This document shows positions 1 to 12,900 of a DNA stretch of 64,000 bases, piece by piece. The notes below the pieces were generated by a model. That model was not told where the DNA came from. It made no database searches and worked only from the letters and a program-made list of their open reading frames with translations. Source of the stretch: Desmodesmus armatus (Eukaryota > Chlorophyta > Chlorophyceae > Sphaeropleales > Scenedesmaceae); contig VIIQ02000187.1 in NCBI GenBank assembly GCA_007449985.2, forward strand, positions 62,001 to 126,000. The letters are read 5' to 3'. Both the position numbers and the translations under genes were made by a program. Position 1 is the stretch's first letter; each line of letters opens with the position of its first letter.

Positions 1-993
1 GCAGCACGTGGAGTTGGCAACGGTTGAGCTCAACAGGGTCGCTGGACTGGAGCTGAACTCCTTTGAGTACAACTGCTGGAACAACCCATGGATGTGTGAG
101 TACCTAGCATGCACATGTTGCAATTGGCACTCTGTACTGGCTTGTTTTAAACTAGCCTCAGCAGGCCTTATGTACCCGAGGGGAGCACTCGTTTTTGCTG
201 TGTTGAAGTCACACATGATCTTGAGAGGCCTGGTTGGGCTGGATATCAACAAAAGCCCTAATCTGCACTGCCCCGGGAGGAGATGCACTGCCGGCTAAAT
301 CCACGGTCCTGCAGCTGACGTTCTGCTGCTGCTCATCTGCTACCCACTGTCTTGCCGCCTGCAGCCCTGACCTTGAACTGCTACATCTCTTGGAGCAACA
401 CTGGGTCCCTCAAGCTGTGGGGCTTTGAAGCCAGCTGGGGAGACATCCCCTCCAACCTGACTGTTGTACCATTCAGCCAAGGCTGGCAGGTGAGGTACAC
501 ACGGTTGCTTGGCCATGCGTTGTGAAACAGCTGCCGCTGGATACTTGCCACCATATCACTGCAGTGTATGATGGTGGGTGCTCATCAAGCTTGCCTGAAG
601 GCTGGCTGCCTGACTCAACACAGGCTGCGCACTTCAATGTTCGAAGCTTGGCAGCCGCTTTTGATCATGAGCACCAGTGACCTCCAGATGCTACGGGTGT
701 CAACAGCAACATGATCAATCGCATTGCTAAGGTACACATGTCCATGTGCTGCTTTGTTGCCTGTTTTTGCGCACGTTGCCACATGCAGCAAGCCAACTTC
801 ACTGTCACTGAAGCCGATATGGAAGCAGGGCAGGTTGACGTGTACGTCCAGCTTTCTGCGCGCTATGGCCTGCCATCCGACAACCACACCATCACCGCCA
901 GGAGGAATGCAACTGTCAGGTTGCATGTGCAGCGCAGTATGGAGCTCCACATGATGCTGGAAAACCCAGCACAGAGCTGGGTCGACTCGGCAG
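1..993 (+). repeat. Last beta-repeat domain of an upstream block (slot l)
   Basis: Exons 1-95 (start outside or just at the edge; bases 1-4 GCAG could be an acceptor), 365-489 and 789-993. The middle junction is phase 0, directly before a TEADMEAG motif, which is the signature of the twelfth domain (slot l) in later blocks. It is followed immediately by a slot-a micro-exon at 1216, so at least one more block lies to the left. The introns 96-364 and 490-788 hold nothing I recognise. Confidence 0.7.
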
Positions 994-3900
994 GTGCGCC
1001 AAAGCCCCATCTTGGTTGCTGCTCGCATGAAGGCAGGGATACCTACCATCACACACGCTGTGCTTATGCTATCATAGCATGATGCTACTGTGGCTAGAGG
1101 TCGCCGTTTGATGCAAAGTGTAGGACCGCGTGGATATAAGGCAGAGCTTCAGCAAAACAGCGCAATTGGTTGATCTGTATCCACAATGATCACACTCCTA
1201 CTGTTGTACTCGCAGGGACTGTGGTGAACTTCATCCTGGTTGCCTACAACAGGTGTGGGCAGCTCTTGCTGACTTTGATCGCCTGGCATAACCACTAGCA
1301 TGCAACCAGCATGAATTTGCAGCGCAGTCACTTGATATGCACTCACAACCACCTCACGGCCCCTGCTGCACAATAACTGCGCTAATGCTGCCACCCTGAC
1401 GTGCATGTACTGAATAGCAGTGTGCGCTCGTGGGTCGTCCTGCCTGGTGTGGACGCAGGGGGAGTGTGACACTGCGCGATGTCAACATCACAGCCCAGGG
1501 TCATTACCAACAAAATGTGACGGTCACATGCCCTGCTGGCAACGGCACCGCACTCCTGCCAGGCAGCCATGTCAACTGCACAGGCACTTACACCGTGCAG
1601 CAGACAGACCTCGACAAAGGCTACCTTTACTTCTTCCCTAGTGGCAGCTTTGCAGGGCTCTATAATGCCGGCAGTCCCGGCAATGTGTGGATTGGGTCGT
1701 ACGCCATGCTGTCAGTCATGAGGACAGAGCATCTGGTGCTGGACGTGCTGGGTGGAAGTTGCATCAAGACGGTGGCCAGTAAGTGACCATATGACAGCTA
1801 GTCAAGCACTGTTGGATGTTGCAGCTACTGCCATGCGTACTACTTCAGCTGCAGCCTGGCTGAACCTACAGCTGGTGCTGTGCGGTGAACCTTCACAATG
1901 TACGCCTGCTTGCTTTTGGCACTTTTGTGCAGATGTGTCTACTATTGCTGCCAACGCTACGACTAGCACCGCCGACGGCTTTTATGCCGTCCAGTGTCTA
2001 GTGGCAATCAGCAACAGGGCCAGCAATCGGTTGGATGACCTGTTTGTTCCTGAGGTGGACGACGGCTGCCAAGGCGCCATGCTGTGGCCGGGCCAGACCA
2101 TCAACTGCACCATCACCAGGTAAGCGTTGATGTGTCCGCCGCACGTGCGCACTGCCTGTTCTTGCCTACACAACATTGTAGTTTCAAATTAGTCGGACTA
2201 CACTTCCGTCCTGGTCGTCCCAGCACCGTTTGAGCTGCCACAGGCAAGGTCACCACCCACCTTATCCCATCCCCACCAACACACACTGTGGTCACTGCTC
2301 TGAAGCTGTGCTGTTTGTATCGCACGTACCACAGGCTACTGACAGAAGCCGATATGGCGGCGGGTGTCGTCAACATCACCGTGCCACCAGCATCAGGGCA
2401 GCCAGCTTACTCCAATGCATCCCGTGTGTACAGCAACATTGACAGTGCCGTGGTGGTACTGGTTGACAATGCGCCCATGCTGGATTTGAGCATGTACAAC
2501 ATGCCAGGGACTGCATACCACACCGGTGAGCTGTTGTGGTATTGTTTGATACAAAAGTCCTATTGGCAGGCAGCTTGCGTCATAGGGTCCAGTCTTGTGT
2601 AACCAGGGTGTTCCACAGCCAGCTGCATGCACAGCAACACGGGTTTGCGGCAGCCACTTATGCTTATTGGACCCTCGGATGGGCGTGCACACAGCGCACA
2701 CAGCTCCAGGTGCACTGTGCAGTATTTGCTGAGCTGACTGCCCTGCCCTGTGTGACTGGTGCAGGGGACATCATCACGTTCTACATCTACTTGAGCAACA
2801 CCGGTGGTGCCACCCTTCCAGCCGTCCTGCAAGTCCCCCCAGCACTGGTCGACACATTGCAGTGCACCCTTGGCACCCAGCCAGTTTCACAAAGCACTTC
2901 CCTGGCTCCAGGAGCCACTGTGGTGTGCAATGCAACCTACGTTGTGCAGCCAGAGGACTTTGTGCGGAGTGAGCTTTTCGTGAATGTCTCTGCCAGTGCT
3001 GCCAGTGCTGCAGCGCCTGGGGCCGTGTGTACGCGCAGCGGTTTGTGTGGGTGGCGATGCAGTCCAGGCCACAGCTGGTCGTGGAGTTTGACACGTTCAA
3101 CTGCACGCTACCAGGTCAAGCAGGTGTGTCGCCCAGTACATGCTAGCAGCGTGAAGTTGTGTTGTTGGTGGCTCTTTGTGGTTGCCACCAGAGCTGATTG
3201 TGTGGCAACAGACCCCTCTTGCCAGCACACTACTGTGCCGCACTTGCAGCAGTCATTGCAACACAACATCCCTTGCCTGCTGCACGCAACAGCGGTTACA
3301 TCCATAATGTTGAGTGCTCATGCCTCTCTCTGCTTACAGGTGGCTTGCTGACCTGTCCCGTCTCAGCCTACAACCCCAGCAATGTGGCCCTGCAAGGACT
3401 CACACTCACCGAGCCAAGCTCAGCATGCTGCACGCCCTGGTTAGATCCTGGTGGCCCTCCCTTGAGGTGTATGGTCTCCATTATCGCCACTGATGAGCAC
3501 ATGCAGCTTGGCTACATCAATCTAACAACCATCTGGATGGCAACACCGCAAGGCGCCTCCAACATGACTCAGGAGTTCTGGGGCCGCTCAGCGTTGGTGA
3601 TGCTGAGGCCTGTGGGACGGCTGCAGGTGGACGTAATGGCATCGCCAAACCCCATCCAAAGTGCAGGTAAGGAGACCACTGCAGACTCTTGCACGACGTC
3701 GCACGCGATGTCGGTCAGGCAATGTGTACGCTGTTGTGACACGACCACCACGGATTTGGGAGGTTTTCAACCTGACTCTATCATTGCGTTTGCTGCAGAT
3801 GTACCAGTCGTGATTACCTTCGCCATCAGCAACAGCGGCAGTGTGACCCTGTTCAACGTATCTGCCAGCGGCGATGGCATCAGCAACGTGACGTGCTTCG

Positions 3901-6900
3901 AGACAACAGGCACCAACACGACAACCATCCCAGCAGGCGAACAGCTGTTTTGCAGGTGCGCTAGCCTATTGCTTTCATGCCGAAGCAAATCACCAGGTAC
4001 GAGGACATGCATGCAAAGTGCATAACAGATCCATGAGCGACATCTGAAAGATTGGCGTGGCCAGCCAACACGATGGCAACACTTTCGAGGTAGCATTCCG
4101 GCTGACGTGAGTTTGACTGACTGTCGACAGGGGTGACTACCATATGACTCGAGAGGCATTCCTGGCAGGAGGGGGCTACTTCTTCTTTGCTGGCAATGTC
4201 ACAGCTGTTGGTCTCACTGAGCCTCCCTACGTGCCTCCAGTCTACTTGTCTGTTGAGCACCATCCCCGCCTGGAGCTTTGGGTGGATCAAGCCACATGCA
4301 TGGTGTCCGGAGATCTCAATGTGACGGTGCCACTGGACAACAACACTGCCACAAATGGCTCAACGGCAGGACAAGGTGCGCACTGCTCAAGTGCCTGGGT
4401 TGCCCCTGGTTATGGCCAACTCAATTTTCTGCTGAAAATTCCATGATACTTGCAAGATGCCGTGCATCCACGAATGACTCACATTTTCTCACATGCTGCC
4501 GTTTGTCTGCAGCCATGCTGGACTGCAAGCTCCAAATCCACAACCAAGGCAATGTCCCCATCAGTGTGCACCTGTCAGGGCATGCAGTCAACTGCAGCTT
4601 CGACAATTTGGAGCCAGCCGCTCTCCAGACCTGCTCCCTGCAGAAGCAACTGATTGGCATGGAGCTGTACGGCGGCGAGTTTGTGTGGTTGACCTTCCCG
4701 CTCAATGCCACACCAGCTGGAGTCGTCCCATACTTGGAGAACCTTCCAGTCATGTCTGCTTTGGTGACCCGCTCTGCACCGGCAGTAAATGACTCTACGC
4801 AATACCCTGGTGCAAAACCCTCGCCATCACCGTACTGGTCGCCAGGTATCAACGACACAGCTGCACAACCCTCGCCATCACCGTACTGGTCACCAAGTTT
4901 CAACCAGACAGTGCCGGACTCGTCTCCTGCACCACCTGTTGAGACATCTCCAACACCCATCAACACAGTAGGGGATGAGTGGGTGCAAGGGCCACTGAGG
5001 GTCACATTCAGCACTGCAGAGTGCTCCATCCCAACATCACCAGGTGTGATTTTTGGCAGCGCTCTAGATAGGGCTAGTGCTTGCTGTTAGCTTGCCTCAA
5101 CTGCATGGACCCGTCATTGCTTTGTCACTCGTGTATGCATACAAAGCTGCCCACCAATATCATGTGTTTGCAAGAATGTCATCAATATTATGTGTGTGCA
5201 AGAATGCGGTCACCATGCCCACTGGGAGCGTCAGCTTGTCCATGTGTCCATGTCTGAATTGCCTTGCCCCTTGCAGGTGTCCTGTCATGCACCGTACATT
5301 TCAGTACTGATGGCCCGGTATTGAACGTTGACAGCGTCCCAGAAGCGCCTGGGTGTCTCTGGGGCCCATACACATTGTACCCTGGCCAACGCGGTGGCTG
5401 CGGCATACACCAAACAATTTCCCAGGAGCAGTTCGATGCCGCATTCCAGCTGGGGGTCCCTGTGAACATCAGCGCCTCTGTATACTCTACATGGTATGAT
5501 GCTTTTGGCAACTACACACAGCTTGCAATCACAGCTACACAGGCAATTGAGCTGCCGGCTGCACCGCTCTTGGCTGCCAAGGGCCTGTCGCGCACATATG
5601 TGTCGGCCCCTGAAGGAGGTGAGGCAGAATCACATGCATGTGTGTGGCTTTCAGCAGCTTCACAGCATAAACATGCTGGTGTTACATGCTGCATCAGCTT
5701 CCGCATGCAGGCAAATTTTGAAAGCTGCAAGTTGTGACTGCAGCAATTGCGACCACCACGCTTGCCTCAACAAGTTGCGCAATGCCACTCGACTGCTGTG
5801 GTTCCGCAGGCTTCATTGAGAGCACGCAGACCTTGCTCTACAATGAAGGAAATATTGAGCTGCTGGATGTACACATTACCCCAGTGGTGACGCTACCACT
5901 GAATGTTTCGTGCACGCCCAGCGCAAATCTGAGCAGCCTTGGCGTCGGTGCGCATGTGTTCTGCACTGGTACCCGCCACCTGGATATGTTGCCTGCTGGG
6001 GGCATTTCCCACTATGATTCTTTACACGTTGATGCGCTGACAGTGCGACGTGATATACATGGCAATACCCACTCCGTGCCATACCAAAGTAATCACTACA
6101 GCATTTTGGGGTTGCAGCCAGCCAATCCATCCTTCTTGGTGCGGATCAACCCCCCTACATGTTATGCCTCCGTGCAAGCCAGGAACTTTACACGTGAGTT
6201 TGCCTCAGTCTGGATGGGTTTGTTGCAGTCTTACTGCAGCGCATAACCTGAATTAAAGATTTCAACGACAAACGTATGACGCAAGTGCTGATTCTGCCAG
6301 CCACTGTGTCTCTGCGTGTGTGTTAAATTTGACATTGCTGTCACTCCTGTTGATGTCTGTGTCGATACACTACAGCTGGGGAGATTACATGCACCAACGG
6401 CATAGAGCTGGAAAACACAGGTGAGCAAGTGGTGGAAATGCCGGTGCACCGTCCTGCTGTTGAAGTTTGGGGTTCACTAGATTTTCACTGCACCAACTGA
6501 CCTAACGCACACGCCAACCCAACCCGCGTAGCATACAAGCGACATTTCAACAGACATTTTCTTCAGGGGTCCGTGTGATGTCATCTTTTCTTGTGCTTGT
6601 GGTCTGGTACCCCCCAGTGAGCTGAACTCCCTTGGTACAACCTTGGTGAGCTGGACAGCCAGCACTTGCAAGCAAATAAGAACAACAGACTGTCTGGTTG
6701 TCAGTGTGTCTGCCTGGGGTGCTGGCAAAAATTCACTGCTCTGCAGGCAACGAATGGCTGTCAAACTGGACCCTCAGTGGGGGCGTCAGGTGCAGCAGTG
6801 ACATGACCTATGCGCGTGTTGCACCGGTATATTTTGGGGTATCTGGCTTCACATGTACGGTGCGTCCCACTGGCGTTCAACAATGTGTATAGCATGGCGT

Positions 6901-9900
6901 TTATGTTGAGTGAGGTTGTGTCGTAGCGATCATAGGTTGGCTCACCAAAAGAGGGAACCGCACAATCACACATGCACAACATAAAGAAGCCGGCAATGTT
7001 CTATCAGATGTTTTACTTGTGCTGAATCAGCACTGCATATGATAGTGTGCGTGCAACCTGACATTTGTATGTGTGTGTGACGGGTCGATGGTGCAGCTTT
7101 CCAAAGTGCTCACTGCCAGTGACATTGCAGCTGGAGAAGTGGAGCTGGAAGTTGTTGTAACTGCAACACCCATGGCCCATGGACTCCATCAGCTGAACCG
7201 AACAGCCATGGCAGTCTTGTCCTTACGCCCTGTGCTGTCATATGGACTTGTGGTGACCATCGACCAATCACGTGCCTCACTGCAGGGCGCATCAGGTGAA
7301 AATTGCACATGCAGGCATATCTTGCTGCATGCAGCTGCGCAACTGTTGCGCAACTGCTCATAATCACTCAACTGACCGCACTCTACTACTCATGTGACAT
7401 GATCATAGCACATCACCCACCTGTACTAAGCACACCTGTGTTGCTTTTTGCATGACAACAGGGGACCAACAGATAGTTTTCCCAGTGCACTTGTGGAATG
7501 CTGGGAGTGCCAGCATCAGATTGCAAAGGGTTTTTGATGCTGTGACTGGCATTTGGGCGGAAGGCTGCTTTATGGGAGGTTACTTTACCTTGCACCCAGA
7601 CCAGCACCATGACTGTTGGATTCGCAAGGAAGTCACTGTTGCTGACTTTGACGCTCGTCGTTGGGAGGGCAAGTTTTTTGTGGTGAATGCGACGGTGGTT
7701 GCAGCTGCCTTGGATGATAATGGCACACTGACAGAGTACCCATTGACAGCTGATGCAGCGCTTGACCTTCCTGGTTGGAACAACATCCAGCACTACGCCA
7801 CCGCATCCATTGTGGAGCTGCCCGACGTTGGGGGTAAGACTTGCTGTGTATTCTCTGTCCACTTGTGTAAAAATCTGCCGTGCATGTGATTTGCTTTCTG
7901 TCCCCCGTGTCTCGTGCATGTGTGTATGTTGGGGCCAACAATGAAGGTGCAGTTTGTAAAAAGGGCATGCGACTTGTGAATGAGTGGGCGGTCCAGATGT
8001 TCTTGCTTACCATGCACATGCAGGCGTGGCAGTTACATACCATGTCATCTGCCTAAACCAGGGTACAGGTACCTTGCGGAATGTTGAGATGTGGTCCACC
8101 ATGTCAAACTTCACCTGCTCGTCTGGGACTTCCATCCCCTCTTGGGAGGTAGGAGTCAATGTCACATGCACTGGCATGCACATCTCTCCTGGCGGCTACT
8201 TGGATATTCACAGATGGGGAGCCTTGGACTACATCTACGGTGCTTACAATCATACCATCGACCAGGGCAGGGCAGAGTGGACGTGGGGCATGCCTTTACC
8301 ATCGCAGCAGCACGCAAGCATGCATCTTGCCTTGCACTTGGACAGGTGCTATCAAGCCACTGCGACTGCATCGCTGAGTGAGTGCCGGCTCATGCTGTTG
8401 ACAACCTGGTTTTTGTGACATGCGCTGAGTGACAACGTCACAGCTCCAGTCCATCGCAATACAGCGGTCACCGACAATCCTCTGTCCTTAGTCACTTTTT
8501 GTGGCGGCTCTCAACATCACCGCAGGACTGTCCCCTTGCAGCGCTCACAACACCACAATACTTATCATGCGCACGATGTGTCTTGTTGTTCATGTGCAGC
8601 TGGAAACATCATCTGCCCTGATGCTGTTGAGCTCATCAACACCGGTTTGGGAGTCTGGATCACCAACATCACCCTTAGTGGCGATGTCAACTGCACTATC
8701 CATGGAGATCACCGGCTTGGACCATCGATTATATGGAGCCCCAACAACCTTCTATGCACAGTAGGTACCCGCCTTGAGCGCTGTCTGCTTTGTGAGGAGG
8801 CCGCACCAAGACACCACCCTCATTCCCACATCAACTTGACTGCCTTGTGGCTTGCAAAGCATGGTCGTGCCTGACTAGTGACAGTAAGGTGTAGTATGCC
8901 TACACTGAATAGTGCTTGCGGGTGTTGCATGCCTGCTTTGCGCCTACTTTTGAAGTGCTGTGTGCACGCAACGGCACATATTTGTTGATGTTGTGGCTGT
9001 GCAATGCAGCTTGTGAAGGCCGTCACGGCAGACGATTTTGAGGCTGGTATGGTTGGAGTCAACATATCGGCAACTGCTCTAGCGGGTGAAGGCATGGGCT
9101 GGATCCACAGAAGCACCAGCAGCATACTGCAACTGCCCAGGAATCCCTCGATGGCCCTCGTGCTGAGCCTTCCCAACGCGTCTTATGTTGAGAGGGGTGA
9201 GTCGTCAGTGACTGCATGCAGGATTGGGGTGCACCCATGTACAACACGTGTTGTATGGCACACACCAGTATGTGCACGTATTCAGATGGCACGCAAGCCT
9301 TGAATCACTGCTGAGCTGCCTTCCATATGCCAACCTGATTTTCTTTTTCACGCATGCAGGGGGAATCATCAACGCCACCGTGACGGCAATCAACACGTGA
9401 GCTTTTTTGCTGGCTGATGCATCCGATGACGCCACACGCTCTACTAGGGCGTGTACTAGTAGTGAAGGTCATCTGATATTGCGGACTATAACGGCCACTG
9501 TTACATGGTGCTGAGGACTAACATGGCATTACCATGCTTTGTGTGTTTGCATGTTGCTGTGATTGCATGCACGGTCATGTCCACCTTCCTCTGTGGTTCT
9601 ACTTGCAGGGGCAACACCATCCTCCATGGAGTGGTTGTCAGCAGCTACCAGTTTGGTAATCTCACATGTGACGGAAGCTCCATAGCAGTGGCTTCCAACA
9701 TCACATGCTATCGATCCTACGCTGTGACGCAGTATGATATTGACACCTATACCTCTTTACAAATCACGGTGTTTGCAAGCTCTCCATCACTTGCCGATGG
9801 CATGCAAGTCGTGTGGCATCCGGAAGTGTCCTTGCCAGTCAAGGCCAACACTGCCATGGATCTTGACATTGTGGATGCGGCATGCACTTTGACGGAAACT

Positions 9901-12900
9901 CCACCCTGGAACATTGGTGAGAACGCCTGCAGCCCGTTTTGAGGAAACCTGCACTGCATTGCATGTGGTGGGAGGCACCCATGCTCTGCCATCCACACTG
10001 AACTGTTGTGCTTGCAGTGCTGACCTGCAACCGCATCGTGCATGCAATGCGCGCGCTGCTAGCTAATGCATCCAAACTAAACTAAAATAACCTGGATTTT
10101 GCTGCTGCAGTTGACTGCCCAATCACTGTGATCAACCGTGGTGACCAGTCGTTCTCGACATTCCTCTACTGGACTCATCCGTACCCTTTCAGTCACGCAG
10201 AATGTGGCGACGCTGTTTTGCAGCCCAACAGCTCGTACAACTGCACGGCATACTGGTAAGGGTGAGCTATGCAGCTGTGGACCAAAACACTTGATAATGT
10301 GGTATGTACAGACAGCAGATGGACAGATCTGTGTCATTGGGAATGCACGTTTAGCAAGGCTACATGCTCGTATTGCACATGCACTTGCAGGTACCTGAGT
10401 GCGCAAGAAATGGAGATGGATACGGTCACCCTCAGTACATCAGCTCAGGTTAGAAGCCGGCAAGGGCAAACGTTCTGGACCGGTGACACTATTTACTTCC
10501 CCTTGAGCCCCGGGACTCCTGGTATCGACATGTCTGTCTCGACCAGCAGCTACTATGCCATGGATCAACGCGAAGGTGATTATGTGGTGATTATAACTCC
10601 ACAGGGCGCAAACCCTGCATTACAACACGCTGCACCCCAACATGCTTGCGCATCCTTGTCACTCAGGATTGACTCACTGCCCTGTTGATCACACTTTACA
10701 GGTCAGATCACATGGGATCTTCATGTGAAAATGCCAGTCCCTGCAAATTGCCACTCCGCAGATCCTTCATGTTATTGTTGCCCGCTGCAGGTGTCCAGTT
10801 CACTCTGTGTCTCGTCAACACAGCAAGTGCGCGTGTCACCAACATCAGTGTCAGTGGGCAGCCCATGTTTACTGAAGCACTGGCTGACTGCTACTGCCTC
10901 GCCAAGTCACCAGCACATGTGCTGCAGTCAGGCAACAGTTGCTGCTGCTACGGCTATCACCTGTACACTGAGAGTGAGCTGTTTGGAGGGCCAGTCACGT
11001 TCAATGTGACGGCACAGGCTGCCAACACAAAGGGGGTGGTTGCGGTGGCATCAAAGCAGGTCTCTATCAGCCCTGACCCCCAAGTACAGGCAAGCCCGCC
11101 GTCTATTTGGTGCAATCCAGTCTCCCCAACAGGTGGGTTCTGGATTCCAACGCAGGTCTCTGTTGATGCCTGGACACCTTTTAAGGCTTCTGTCTCTGAC
11201 TCACTCCCTCACGCACACACACACGCACACACACACGCCTTAGGAAACGCATCCTTCAAGACGAAATGCCAGTTCCCTGCCCTTTGTGCGTCATTGCTGC
11301 AGACCAACAAGTGACGTGTGGCTTCTCCATCAACAACTATGGCAGAATCCCTCTGCACGAGGTCAAGGTTGCTGGCACGGACTGTTTTACAGCCACCCTC
11401 ACGCAGTACCAATCGACAGAGCAGTGCACCTTCACCCAAGCAGTCACTGAAGCCGACCTTTACGAAGCTGCCGTGAATGTCTCTGCCACAGTGACAGCAT
11501 TTGCTGCCTTCACGGCCAACTCTACGGCTGGTCTGCCAGTTACACTGAGCTCCTACACCCTGGTCCAGCTGCCAGTCATGCAGCTAGTGGAAGTCAGACT
11601 GCTGCCATCTTTCCAGCACCCCGGTGCGTAGCTTGCTGCAGTTTTGGAGGGAAGGGGAGATGGAACTGCCGCTGCATATGCTGCCACTGTGCTGTCGTTT
11701 CCTCATTACTGGATACTTTCACCACATAGTGGTACTCTCCAGACCTAGTAAACTGCCGAAGCCGAAGCTTGGTATCACCACGCATTTTTGTGTGTCATGT
11801 GTGTCAGTAGCGGTTCTTGCAACAGGTCGCACAGCTCATAACTTGCTCGCTTTCCTGAGAGGGTCGATATGCATGCTTGCACCGTGCACGTTTCTGCCCG
11901 ACTCCTACTGACTCCTGATGCGGTGTGGTGTGGTGTGGTGTTCCTTTGCCAATGCAGAGGGCCTGCAGTTAGTGGTTGAAGTGGCAAACCGTGGTGTTAC
12001 AAGGGCCGGGCCACGCATGTTGAACATGCTCATGGAGGTGTATGTCCGCAGCACTTCCACATATTCTCCTGGAATGGCAGGCCCGCGTGTGACTGGCATG
12101 GACTGCTTGGTCAATGGCATCACCAATGTCACCACACGTGGCCTGAACCCATGGGACACACGCACTAGCTCTTATGAGCAAGTGGCTGCATCATTGAATC
12201 TCCATCCTGGCAGCAACTTCACCTGCACAACTGCTCCTGGAGATGTGCCTAGTGCCGGTTTGTTCCAACCTGGAGACGTTGAGTTCACTACTATGAACCC
12301 CACCGGCTCGCAGTACGGCTCATCGCAGATCAGGGCCTTGGTCCAGATCCCCAGGATTCCACACCTGTCGGTGAATGTTGCGGCCTCTGCTTGCAGGCCA
12401 ATAACTTCCACAGGTGTGTCTTTGCCACCAGCAATCATTCAGAGTTGTCTGTGTTTGGGACATAGCGTTGTTGTGTGCAATACCAACATGCATGTGCCTG
12501 GTGTGTTGCTGCCGGCAGCTTGCCCTTGCGTGGGATTACTGCTATGAGTTGCAAGGCCATAGCACTGCAGTTAACAACTGCAAATGGTTGGTGTTGCTGC
12601 AGGTGTGGACTTTGAATGCCCTGCCGGGATGATTGTGGAGAACAGCGGCAATGTGCCAGTGTCATTCCACTCCCTTGGTGACCGCGCATATGCAGCGACC
12701 GGGGCGCCATGCCAGGCAGGCAGGCTGGAACCGTGGCAAGCTGTGTACTGTGACTTTAGATGGAGCCTACACAACAGCAGTATTGAGACTGGTCAAGAGA
12801 TGGTGTACCTTGCGGTTTCTGGCACCGATGTGGGTGCTAACAGCACTGTTGCAGAGACGTTCACAGGCTTCGGCTGGCTGAGCCCAGTTATGGCGCCTAT

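Noticed and set aside
4421..5029. 202-codon open frame on the - strand
   Set aside because: Antisense to the f-domain exon and its SPSPYWSP repeat; repetition keeps the reverse frame open.
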